A DNA stretch of 48,980 bases from CAYZXL01 sp964482435 (GTDB lineage Bacteria; Auribacterota; JABMQX01): the NCBI GenBank assembly GCA_964482435.1, contig CAYZXL010000032.1, forward strand, positions 1 through 48,980. The letters are read 5' to 3'. Positions within the stretch are counted from its first letter, which is position 1. The number at the start of each line of letters is the position of its first letter. Shown here piece after piece: positions 35,095 through 42,975 of the stretch. The notes below the pieces were generated by a model that saw nothing but the letters and a program-made list of their open reading frames with translations, searched no databases and had not been told where the DNA came from. The translations under genes were made by a program, and so were the position numbers.

Positions 35095-35356
35095 ACATTA
35101 CCTCCTGTGTCAGTTCTCCTTTACTGATGACGTTCCCTGCCAGTACTGGCTTTTCTCTTGGCATGCCGCGGGGCATATAACCGAATTTCGTGCCAGGCCG
35201 GACGGCAAAGCTCTTTTTTCGCAATCGCCGAAACCAGAACGAAATGGAAAGCGACTTTTTCCCGCTCCGCCCGCCAAGATGGCAGATTCGAGAATTGATG
35301 CTATGGAAAGGATTCCTTGCCTTGCAGGAAGGGTTCCCATATCCGGACAGCCTGCT
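35095..35356 (-). promoter_or_regulatory. gvpA upstream region with candidate sigma-54 promoter
   Basis: A 262-bp gap with no credible gene. On the minus strand CTGGCACGAAATTCGGT (35196-35180) has a perfect -24 element and a degraded -12 element (TCGGT against TTGCW), with correct spacing; transcription would start near 35169. A 12-bp perfect palindrome GCCAGTACTGGC lies at 35139-35150 in the leader. Upstream, GGAAAGGATTCC (35305-35316) and GGAAGGGTTCC (35327-35337) lie two helical turns apart at about -140 to -165, where an NtrC-type activator would bind. The activator-site assignment is tentative. Confidence 0.5.
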
Positions 35357-35740
35357 TCACGAGCGGCACACTGTCTCCATGACTTTCCGGATTTCCTCGT
35401 GGAGGAAGGGCTTGCCGATGAACCCGCAGATCAATCCTTCCGCCAGGGCCTTTCGCACAGCTTCGTCTTCTCTGTAGAAATAGCCGGAGACCATCACGAT
35501 GCGAACGAGAGGATTCATCTCCCGGATTTGCCTTGCAAGCTCCAGCCCTTCCATGTCGGGCAACTTCGCGTCGAGAAAGGCCATGGGAAAAGACTCCGAC
35601 TCCAGCAACCTGAGAGCCTCCTGAGCCGTCAAAGCCTTCTTCGCTCGGGCGCCGTTTTTCTCTATTATGCGTTCCAGGGCCCAGCACATATCCGGCTCGT
35701 CATCCACTATGAGAAAAACCGTCTCTTTGCTTTTCATCAT
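35357..35740 (-). CDS. Single-domain response regulator
   Basis: 127 residues, one CheY-like receiver and nothing else. Conserved residues: Asp13-Asp14 (LIVDDEPDM), the phospho-acceptor Asp57 (AFLDAKLPDMEG), Ser85 (VMVSGYF) in the Thr/Ser position, and Lys110 (IGKPF). With no output domain it must act by protein-protein contact, for instance as a phosphate relay or sink for the neighbouring kinase. It starts 15 bp after the kinase stop, with AAGGG before the ATG, so the two are co-expressed. It ends just before the gvpA promoter region. Confidence 0.9.
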   Translation of the reverse strand: MMKSKETVFLIVDDEPDMCWALERIIEKNGARAKKALTAQEALRLLESESFPMAFLDAKLPDMEGLELARQIREMNPLVRIVMVSGYFYREDEAVRKALAEGLICGFIGKPFLHEEIRKVMETVCRS

Positions 35741-35755
35741 CCTTTCCCTTTTCCG

Positions 35756-37234
35756 TTACCGAATGGGCAACCTGACGGTGAAAGTGCTCCCTTTTCCCTC
35801 GACGCTATCCACCTCTATGGAACCATAATGCTGCTTCACTATCGAATAGCAAATGGACAGCCCCAGCCCCGTTCCCTTCCCCACAGGTGATGTCGTGTAA
35901 AACGGATCGAAGATTTTGTGCATCTCCTCTTGAGAAATGCCATGCCCCGTGTCCGCCACGCGAACGAGCGCTTCGCTCTCCGATTTCTCGGCGGAGACGG
36001 ATAATGTCCCCCCGTTCGGCATGGCATTGATCGCGTTCAGCAGAAGGTTCATGAACGCTTGCTGAAGAAGTCCCGCAATGCCGCTGATCAGCACGGGCCT
36101 GTCAGGAAAATCTGACCTCAAGGTAATCTTCTGAATTCTTGCCTGGTTGACTACCAACGTAAGAGTCTCCGTGAGCAACGAAACCAGGTTTACCTGCTCC
36201 ATCTGCGTAGTCGCCGACGGGCGAGCAAACCTCAGGAGGCTCTCGATGATGCCCGACGCCCGCCGAATGCCAACCTGAATCTTCTCAGCGCACTCCTTCA
36301 TAAACTCTGGCCTGAGGTCGTCATCCATCAAAAATTGAGCCGACGACGAGCAGATCGCCAGGGGATTCCGAATCTCGTGGGCAATTCCCCCGGCCATCAC
36401 GCCAAGGGCGGCAAGTTTCTGCGATTGCAGAAGCTGCATCTCAAATTTCCGACGCTCGGTCAGGTCCCTCCCTACGGCGACAATCCCAATGCATCGCGAC
36501 AGGTCGTCTTTCATCGGCGAACAAACCCACGAGACAGGAACCACCTCTCCCTCATTCGTCACGAGACCCCATTCAGCCATCCTCGAGTTCTTCCGCGCGC
36601 CCTTGCTCGAAAAAACTTTCTTCACTTCTTCGTGACAGCCTTCCGCGCAATACTCGAAGAAAAAATGCCCCTTCACCTCGTCTAAGCCGTATCCCGAAAC
36701 CTTCTCAGCCGCCGTGTTCCAGGTCAAAATCCTCCCCTCTGTGTCAGTGGACAGGACAATGTCGCTGGCGCTCTCGACGACGCTTGCAAGATGTCGCTCG
36801 ACCCGGCGAACTTCCTCGCTCAGCCGGATTTGCTCGGTCACATCCTCCATCAGAAGCATCGCGTTCTCCACAACCCCGCTCCACGAGAACGGAAGAATGC
36901 TGTAATAGTAAATTCGCATCGGAATCCCAGGAGCGCGATACGTCATTCTCTCTCCCATCATCGGCTCGTTGCTATTGAACACCTGGCGGATGCGCTTGGT
37001 GATATCCATGTGCTCGAGAATTGTGCTGGGGAACACCTCCTCTAGACGGTGGTTGATTGTGTCGGACATAGTCCGTCTGCTCTTCTCCAGAAAGTTCTGG
37101 TTCGCAGAGACAATCCGCATGTCGCGGTCAATCAAGAGAATTGATGACGGAATCGCGTCGAGAAGCATCCCGTACAGCTTCTCGTACCGCTCGGGTGCCT
37201 CCTGAGGCTGGATTTCACCCTCGTTCGCCTTCAT
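35756..37234 (-). CDS. Soluble PAS-PAS sensor histidine kinase
   Basis: 492 residues and no membrane segment. Two PAS domains (about 20-130 and 147-258) precede a HisKA dimerisation domain with the phospho-accepting His286 in GGIAHEIRNPLA. A full HATPase follows: N box FMNLLLNAINAM, G1 DTGHGIS, G2 GKGTGLGLS. This NtrB-like layout belongs with sigma-54 activators such as the one at 41551. Lacking transmembrane helices, it should sense an internal signal, for example redox, oxygen or a metabolite; no cofactor-binding residues were identified. AAGGG lies nine bases before the ATG. It is preceded by GvpF/L copy 2 with a 28-bp gap. Confidence 0.93.
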   Translation of the reverse strand: MKANEGEIQPQEAPERYEKLYGMLLDAIPSSILLIDRDMRIVSANQNFLEKSRRTMSDTINHRLEEVFPSTILEHMDITKRIRQVFNSNEPMMGERMTYRAPGIPMRIYYYSILPFSWSGVVENAMLLMEDVTEQIRLSEEVRRVERHLASVVESASDIVLSTDTEGRILTWNTAAEKVSGYGLDEVKGHFFFEYCAEGCHEEVKKVFSSKGARKNSRMAEWGLVTNEGEVVPVSWVCSPMKDDLSRCIGIVAVGRDLTERRKFEMQLLQSQKLAALGVMAGGIAHEIRNPLAICSSSAQFLMDDDLRPEFMKECAEKIQVGIRRASGIIESLLRFARPSATTQMEQVNLVSLLTETLTLVVNQARIQKITLRSDFPDRPVLISGIAGLLQQAFMNLLLNAINAMPNGGTLSVSAEKSESEALVRVADTGHGISQEEMHKIFDPFYTTSPVGKGTGLGLSICYSIVKQHYGSIEVDSVEGKGSTFTVRLPIR

Positions 37235-37262
37235 TGCAGAATTCCCTTTGTCCTTGACTCAA

Positions 37263-38048
37263 CTATTTGCTCACACTTCGAGCAGCGAGATGAAAAGCCT
37301 CCCCGGCAGTCGTTCTCTCGACGAAATTGTACGGCGGCCACGGACCGCTCAGAAGGAGCCTGGCGGATTCCGCCGGGCTGATTTCGCGAAACGCTCGCCG
37401 AAAAGACGGGACCTTGTCCCAACGGATCAGAAAATAGAGCGATGGAAAAGGAGCGTGGAGTTTCGGATGCAAAGCGCAGAATGACTGTGTTTCCATTTTC
37501 GAGTTCACCGAAAGGCCGGCAAGAGCATCCCGACACCGCTGGAGGAGGGCGATGTCCTCCTTCGCAATCCGCTCCTCCTCCACGTAGCAGGCTTTTCTGG
37601 CTACGAGGTAGGCTCGACCGGAGCTGGGCGTTCGAGGTGCGCCCGCCGGGAGGGATGAATGCCGCGTCTTCGGGTTGCGGGCTTTGAACTCTCCGTTTCC
37701 GGGCAGGGCGCGAATCCCCATTTCAGCGCATCCGTCCAGTTCCCTTAGAAGGGCCTTCCACTCCTCGCCGCGTTCGCCAAGAAGGCGGAGAATCTGACGT
37801 TCTTCAGCAAGCAGGCATCCGTAGCGCAGCGGTATGACCGTCAAGTCTGCGTGGAGCGTCTCGACGACGTTCCCATAAGCGAGAAGCCGAGAGACGTCCG
37901 GAGTGAGGTCGGCAGGCAAAACCCGGGAGACCGCGGCGCTCAGCCCGTCGTTACTCACCGTGAAAACAGGTTGCGCCCCAACGCCTCTCACCGGCTTATT
38001 CCGCCTGTCCTGTTCGCTCCGGAATATGCAATAGAGGAGGTACGTCAT
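37263..38048 (-). CDS. Gas vesicle GvpF/GvpL protein, copy 2
   Basis: 261 residues. It begins MTYLLYCIFRSE, has 'VFTVSNDGLSAAVSRV', 'VIPLRYGCLLAEERQI' in the place of the VLPVRFGT block, and ends 'LLLSGPWPPYNFVERTTAG' with the family motif. It carries an extra segment (about 115-150) rich in Lys, Pro and Ser not seen in copy 1. AGGAGG lies seven bases before the ATG at 38048, which overlaps the stop of copy 3 (ATGA). Divergent paralogues may chaperone different GvpA-family subunits. Confidence 0.9.
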   Translation of the reverse strand: MTYLLYCIFRSEQDRRNKPVRGVGAQPVFTVSNDGLSAAVSRVLPADLTPDVSRLLAYGNVVETLHADLTVIPLRYGCLLAEERQILRLLGERGEEWKALLRELDGCAEMGIRALPGNGEFKARNPKTRHSSLPAGAPRTPSSGRAYLVARKACYVEEERIAKEDIALLQRCRDALAGLSVNSKMETQSFCALHPKLHAPFPSLYFLIRWDKVPSFRRAFREISPAESARLLLSGPWPPYNFVERTTAGEAFHLAARSVSK

Positions 38049-38887
38049 CTCTCTTCCTCCTCGAGACAGGGACAAAAACTATACGGGGGCCACGGCCCCG
38101 TCGCCTCGAAGACAAGCCCGCGTCCGTGGTGCTCCTCGTTCGCCCGGTCAACTCGCGCGCGAAAGTCCCCTGCCACATTTCGCGGCACAAGAAACGCCCA
38201 GTTCACGACCGTTTCGGCTGCGGTGCCGTCGCGGCAAGCAACCTTCCTTTCCCGGCACTCAGAGGCTCGGCTGGTCAAATCGTCGCCCACCTTTCCACAA
38301 ACAGCTTTCAACCACGCCGCCAGCTCCTTCTCTGCTCCCGTCCGGATTCGCTGCTCCTCAAAGTATCGCGTCCCCGGCGGGAAGAGCGAGAGGCGCTCTC
38401 CGTGCACCGCCACTGCCGCCGAGAAAAGCTCCATTTTCGCCTTTGCTCTATCGAGAAGTGCCCTGACCCCCCATTCGTCCTTGTCAGCGACCCAGCCGAG
38501 AAACCAGGACATTGCGTCACGGTGCTTTTTCAACGCCTCATCAAGCCTCTCCAGGGAGGAGAAAATCGTTCCGAACCGAGCCGGCATGACCGGAGAATAA
38601 CGCATCACCTCCTCGACCACTTCCTCGTGCCGACAGGCGCGCGGCCCGACCCACGACAGGTCCTGCATCCTCGATTCCGCAGACGGGCCGCAGAACTCCT
38701 CAAGCGAAATCATGCTCGCCGCAGCAGCGATGTCCTGAAACGCGTGCAAGAAAACAGGGTGTTGGCCATCCACCCCTTTTCCTTCGATGGACGGAGCGAG
38801 GTCCGAACGGGCGAAACAGTACACGTAAACCCCTTCGCCCTCCTCGCCCTTTGTCAATGATTCGGTGCAGGTGTTGGTATCATGCAT
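38045..38887 (-). CDS. Gas vesicle GvpF/GvpL protein, copy 3
   Basis: 280 residues, the longest of the three. It opens with a charged extension, then GVYVYCFARSDL. The 'RYSPVMPARFGTIFSSL' block and the terminal 'GPWPPYSFCPCLEEEER' identify the family; the Cys pair after the motif is unusual. AAA ATPase and this gene are adjacent (its start follows the ATPase stop directly), and its stop overlaps the start of copy 2. The three copies share the core but little else at a glance, so they are old paralogues rather than a recent duplication. Confidence 0.9.
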   Translation of the reverse strand: MHDTNTCTESLTKGEEGEGVYVYCFARSDLAPSIEGKGVDGQHPVFLHAFQDIAAAASMISLEEFCGPSAESRMQDLSWVGPRACRHEEVVEEVMRYSPVMPARFGTIFSSLERLDEALKKHRDAMSWFLGWVADKDEWGVRALLDRAKAKMELFSAAVAVHGERLSLFPPGTRYFEEQRIRTGAEKELAAWLKAVCGKVGDDLTSRASECRERKVACRDGTAAETVVNWAFLVPRNVAGDFRARVDRANEEHHGRGLVFEATGPWPPYSFCPCLEEEER

Positions 38888-41014
38888 TCAGTTTCCGCGT
38901 GCCTCCTGAAGAGCTGCTTCAATGTCTTTGCTTGTTATTGCCAGATCCGCCTCTTCGGCGGTATTGCTTTTGGCTTCTTCAACCGCCCGTCGGATGGCTT
39001 TCAATGCCGCTCTGTGACAAATCGCGGCGATATCGGCTCCGCTCAGACCATCCGTCAGCGAAGCGAGCCTTCTGACGTCAACCCCGGATTCAACCCGTTT
39101 GCCCCGCAAATGGACCTGGAAGATTTCTCTGCGCTCCTTCTCGTCCGGCAGCGGGATTTCAACGATCTCGTCGAACCGGCCGGGCCTGAGGACCGCAGAA
39201 TCAAGGATGTCTATTCTGTTCGTTGCCCCAAGCACAAGGACGCCTTTCAATTCTTCAACCCCATCGAGTTCGGAAAGAAACTGGCTGAGCACCCGCTCGG
39301 ATACGTGCGAGTCCAGCGATCCAGCGCCGCGCGTCGGAAGCAATGCGTCAATCTCATCGAAAAACACGATGCACGGCGCCGCCTGGCGAGCCTTTCTAAA
39401 AACCTCCCGCACGGCCCTCTCGGATTCCCCGACGTATTTGGAAAGAAGCGCCGGGCCTTTCACCGAGATGAAGTTCACCTGGCTCTCGTTGGCGATCGCC
39501 TTGGCGAGCATCGTCTTGCCGCAGCCGGGCGGACCGGACAGCAGAATCCCTTTCGGCGGGCGAACGTTCGCCTTTTCAAAAAGGTGGGCATACTTCAACG
39601 GCCACTCCACCGCTTCCTCCAGGCGTCTTCTGGACTCAGCAAGCCCGCCCACGTCCTCCCAGCGAACGTCCGGCACCTCGACAAACACTTCCCGAATCGC
39701 CGACGGCTCAATATCCCGCAGCGCAGTCAGAAAGTCTTCCATGCGAACCTCGAGCTTCGCCAGCTCCTCATACGGTATTCTGGCAAGGGTGAAATCAATG
39801 TCCGACATCATCGGCCGGAGGCAATTCATCGCGGCTTCCCGGCAGAGGGCTTCCAGGTCCGCCCCGACGAAGCCGTGGGTGATACTGGCAAGGTGCCCCA
39901 TGTCAACGTCGTCAGCCAGGGGCATCCCGCGGCTGTGAATCTCTAAGATTTCCAGCCTTCCGTTTCGGTCGGGAATCGGGATTGCTATCTCCCTGTCAAA
40001 TCGCCCCGGGCGCCGCAGTGCCGGGTCAAGCGCATTGGGAATGTTCGTGGCCGCGATAACGATGACGTTCTGGCGCTTGGTCAACCCGTCCATCAAAGCT
40101 AAGAGCTGCGCCACAACCCTCTTCTCCACGTCCCCCACAACCTGTTCGCGTTTCGGCGCTATGGCATCTATCTCGTCGAGAAATATGATGCTGGGCCCCT
40201 TTCGGCTTGCCTCCTCGAATATCTTCCGAAGATGCGCCTCGCTCTCTCCATAGAACTTGTGGATTATCTCCGGCCCGCTGACCGAAAAGAAGTTTGCTTC
40301 CGTCTCATGGGCGATTGCTCGCGCTATAAGCGTCTTGCCGCAGCCAGGTGGACCGTACAGGAGAACTCCCTTCGGCGGGTCAATCCCGAGCCGCTGGAAA
40401 ACTTCGGGGTACCGAAGGGGAAGTTCTATCATTTCCCTTATCCGGTGGAGCTGGGGCTTGAGTCCGCCGACGTCCTCGTACGAAGGGGCACGAGTTCTTT
40501 CTTCTTCCTGGGCCCTGCTGATCATCAGCTCTGTGGTTGGGTTAATGACCACCGGCCCTTTTGGCGTCGTGCTTTCCACCCTGAAATCGGCTGTGCGGCT
40601 GCCGAAAAGCGCCGCTCGAATGTGGTCTCCGGCGAGAACCGGCAGACCGTCGAGGAGGCTGCCGATGTAGCGCAGGTCCCTGTCGGAAGGAGTGATGCTC
40701 GTGGAGGCAAGAACCACCCGCTGCGCAGGAAGAGCAGAAGTCTTACGAACGACGACGAGTTCGTCCACGCCGACGCCCGCGTTCTCTCTCGTGATACCAT
40801 CCATCTGGATGCGGGATTGCCCGCGCTGCTCCTTATACGCCGGCATGGCTTTGCAGACGGTTGGCCGCTTCCCGACGACCTCGACGGTGTCGCCGATCTG
40901 GACTCCCCACGTCTGTAAATCGTCCGGGTCCATCCGGACAACGCCCCGCCCGACGTCTTTCGTGAGAGCTTCGGTCACTCTCAGTTTAAGATTCGCTTCG
41001 CCGCCTTTGCTCAT
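38888..41014 (-). CDS. Two-ring AAA ATPase of the CDC48/VAT type
   Basis: 708 residues. An N-domain of double-psi-barrel type (about 1-170, LKLRVTEALTKDVGRGVVRM) is followed by two complete AAA modules. D1: GPPGCGKT at 221-228, Walker B IIFLDEID at 276-283, arginine-finger region DPALRRPGRFD. D2: GPPGCGKT at 494-501, IVFFDEID at 549-556, SAVLRPGRFD. Length and order match archaeal VAT and Cdc48/p97, segregases that unfold proteins by pulling them through the pore. Here it lies between the Hsp20-like GvpH and a GvpF/L gene, separated by 19 bp and 0 bp. A role in remodelling or clearing shell proteins is inferred. Confidence 0.93.
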   Translation of the reverse strand: MSKGGEANLKLRVTEALTKDVGRGVVRMDPDDLQTWGVQIGDTVEVVGKRPTVCKAMPAYKEQRGQSRIQMDGITRENAGVGVDELVVVRKTSALPAQRVVLASTSITPSDRDLRYIGSLLDGLPVLAGDHIRAALFGSRTADFRVESTTPKGPVVINPTTELMISRAQEEERTRAPSYEDVGGLKPQLHRIREMIELPLRYPEVFQRLGIDPPKGVLLYGPPGCGKTLIARAIAHETEANFFSVSGPEIIHKFYGESEAHLRKIFEEASRKGPSIIFLDEIDAIAPKREQVVGDVEKRVVAQLLALMDGLTKRQNVIVIAATNIPNALDPALRRPGRFDREIAIPIPDRNGRLEILEIHSRGMPLADDVDMGHLASITHGFVGADLEALCREAAMNCLRPMMSDIDFTLARIPYEELAKLEVRMEDFLTALRDIEPSAIREVFVEVPDVRWEDVGGLAESRRRLEEAVEWPLKYAHLFEKANVRPPKGILLSGPPGCGKTMLAKAIANESQVNFISVKGPALLSKYVGESERAVREVFRKARQAAPCIVFFDEIDALLPTRGAGSLDSHVSERVLSQFLSELDGVEELKGVLVLGATNRIDILDSAVLRPGRFDEIVEIPLPDEKERREIFQVHLRGKRVESGVDVRRLASLTDGLSGADIAAICHRAALKAIRRAVEEAKSNTAEEADLAITSKDIEAALQEARGN

Positions 41015-41033
41015 GGTTGGCTCTTTGCTTCTG

Positions 41034-41570
41034 TCACCTCAGGCACTTAATCTCCACAATCCCGTTGTTGCACGAGACCGTCATTTTGTCGCGCTGGAGA
41101 GTTCCCGGCAGGAGTATTTCCTTGCGATACTTCTTGTCGCCTTTCTCTGCGGAAAGGGTCAGAATGTCGTCCTTGAGGTCGAGTTGAAGGTCGTTCGGGC
41201 CTATTCCGGGCATTTCTGCTACGATGAGGACATGGTCTTTCTCCTCGAAGACGTCCACCATGGGCTCCCGAATCTCCTGGACGACAGCCTGGCCGCTTGC
41301 CTTGTCCTTGCGGATGTTGCCGAAGGGCTCAACTTTTATCCCCTCTCCGCCAAGCCCCACCTTGACTGTGAACCCATAGACCCCTTTTATCCCCTTCTCC
41401 TCCGTGCCGTGGACCTCGCCCGTCCTGGAAAGCTCTTCTCCCTTCTCGGCAAGCTCGCCGAGCTTCTCCACCAACCCGGAAAGGCCCTTGAAAATCCCGC
41501 CCAGACCAAGTCCGACGTCAAGCTTGATCGCGTTTTCCTTCTCGGTCTCTTTACCTTTCTTTTTTGTCAT
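41034..41570 (-). CDS. gvpH: Hsp20-like gas vesicle protein, GvpH-like
   Basis: 178 residues. The N-terminal half is Lys- and Gly-rich (LGLGGIFKGLSGLVEKLGEL). The C-terminal half is an alpha-crystallin domain: PMVDVFEEKDHVLIVAEMPG, then 'DLQLDLKDDILTLSAEKGDKKYRKEILLP', closing 'NNGIVEIKCLR'. GvpH of haloarchaea is an Hsp20-fold protein in gas vesicle clusters. This one shares the N-terminal Gly/Leu-rich segment plus alpha-crystallin layout. It probably holds shell subunits soluble. GGAGG lies nine bases before the ATG. It overlaps the end of the regulator gene by 20 bp. Confidence 0.85.
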   Translation of the reverse strand: MTKKKGKETEKENAIKLDVGLGLGGIFKGLSGLVEKLGELAEKGEELSRTGEVHGTEEKGIKGVYGFTVKVGLGGEGIKVEPFGNIRKDKASGQAVVQEIREPMVDVFEEKDHVLIVAEMPGIGPNDLQLDLKDDILTLSAEKGDKKYRKEILLPGTLQRDKMTVSCNNGIVEIKCLR

Positions 41571-42975
41571 TCTCCTGTTCCTCCGTTTGGATTGCGTACG
41601 TCTTCACTTTGGTGTGAATTGTCTTGTAGTCAATCTTGAGCAGCCTTGCAGCTTTCGCCTTGTTCCCCCCGGTAGAGCGAAGAACCTGGAGGAGAACCTC
41701 CCGCTCGACAGCGATGGTGCTGCGGCGCACAATTTCCCTCAGCGAGACACCGTTCCAGGGAAGGCCGTGAACCTTAGGCCCGAGCGATAAGGCCGCTTCC
41801 GGCGCCGTCTGCATCCCGAGATGCTTGCCGGAAATCATTTCGTCAGCCAAAAGCACTGCTCTCCGGATCACGGAGCGAAGCTGACGGACGTTCCCCGGCC
41901 AGTCGTACGCGATCAATGCCTCCGTGGCGGATTCCGAAAGTCCCTTCACGTTCTTGCCAAGTTCGATGTTCGTCGTGTCCAGAAAGCGCTTGGCTAAATA
42001 CGAAATGTCCTCCTTGCGCTCCCGGAGGGGCGGAACCGTTATCGTGAATTCGTTCAGGCGAAAGAAAAGGTCTCGACGAAATGAGCCGGACAGTGTCAAT
42101 CCGTGAAGGTCCTGGTTGCTCGCTACTAAAAGCCGCACGTCAACGTTCACCGGCTTTGTGCCGCCGACGTGATAGACCTTTTTCTCCTGAAGGACGCGAA
42201 GCAGCTTTGCCTGGGACCCAAGCGGCATGTTCGATATTTCGTCCAGAAAAATCGTTCCCCCCTGAGCCATCTCGAATTTCCCACGCTTCTGAACACCTGC
42301 CCCCGTGAAGGCGCCCTTCTCGTGTCCGAACAGCTCGCTTTCCAGGAGCGTCTCCGGGATTGCCCCGCAATCAACAGGAACGAACGGCGCTCCGGCCCGA
42401 CGGCTGCCGTGGTGAATTGCCCGTGCCACAAGCTCCTTGCCGGAGCCAGTCTCGCCGAGAATCATCACCGTGAAGTCCGATTTTGCGACGCGGTTCACCT
42501 CGTAGCTGAGCCGCCCGACTGCCTCGCTGTGCCCCATCATTTCTCTCAGAGGCGCCCCATCCTGGATTTGGCTTGTCAACTGCCTGACCTTTCTCTTCAG
42601 GTCTCGCTCCGCCAGCGCCCGGCGAACGACCCTTATGACTTCATTGTGGTCGAAAGGTTTTGCCAGATAGTCGTGGGCGCCCGCCCTCATTGCCTCGACT
42701 GCCCCGTGAACCGCCGCATAAGCGGTAATCATGATGACCGGGAGGTCTCGGTCGAGCTCCTTTGCTCGCCTCATCACCTCCATTCCGTCCATGCTCGACA
42801 TCTTGACATCCACCAGCAACACGTCGGGTGTGTCTCGGCGGATAATTGCCAGGGCATCGTCTCCGTTGTCAGCCAGTACGGTTCGAAGCCCTTCCCTTTC
42901 CATAAGATGAGAAAGAACCGTCCGGATATCTTTCTCGTCGTCCACAATCAGAACCCGACCGCTCATTCCAGACAA
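41551..42975 (-). CDS. NtrC-family sigma-54-dependent response regulator
   Basis: About 475 residues. The receiver (VLIVDDE, phospho-Asp in LLVDVKM, Lys in YLAKPFD) is followed by a sigma-54 interaction AAA domain. That domain has Walker A GETGSGKE, the intact GAFTGA loop (HEKGAFTGAGVQ), Walker B GGTIFLDEI, and an arginine-finger region. A Fis-type helix-turn-helix (GGNKAKAARLLKIDYKTIHT) ends the protein. Such proteins bind upstream and drive open-complex formation at -24/-12 promoters. The start is uncertain: TTG at 42975 has GGAGG eight bases ahead and is used here; ATG at 42966 or 42990 are alternatives. Its own locus carries candidate sigma-54 promoters. Confidence 0.93.
   Translation of the reverse strand: MSGMSGRVLIVDDEKDIRTVLSHLMEREGLRTVLADNGDDALAIIRRDTPDVLLVDVKMSSMDGMEVMRRAKELDRDLPVIMITAYAAVHGAVEAMRAGAHDYLAKPFDHNEVIRVVRRALAERDLKRKVRQLTSQIQDGAPLREMMGHSEAVGRLSYEVNRVAKSDFTVMILGETGSGKELVARAIHHGSRRAGAPFVPVDCGAIPETLLESELFGHEKGAFTGAGVQKRGKFEMAQGGTIFLDEISNMPLGSQAKLLRVLQEKKVYHVGGTKPVNVDVRLLVASNQDLHGLTLSGSFRRDLFFRLNEFTITVPPLRERKEDISYLAKRFLDTTNIELGKNVKGLSESATEALIAYDWPGNVRQLRSVIRRAVLLADEMISGKHLGMQTAPEAALSLGPKVHGLPWNGVSLREIVRRSTIAVEREVLLQVLRSTGGNKAKAARLLKIDYKTIHTKVKTYAIQTEEQENDKKER

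Noticed and set aside
35110..35340. Minus frames of 70-76 codons upstream of gvpA
   Set aside because: They cover the gvpA promoter region, lack ribosome sites and have low-complexity translations.
35838..35850. CTATCGAATAG inside the kinase gene, matching the centre of the dyad at 18071
   Set aside because: It lies in coding sequence and is short enough to recur by chance.
38882..39946. Plus frames opposite the CDC48-type ATPase
   Set aside because: The AAA motifs on the minus strand are unambiguous.
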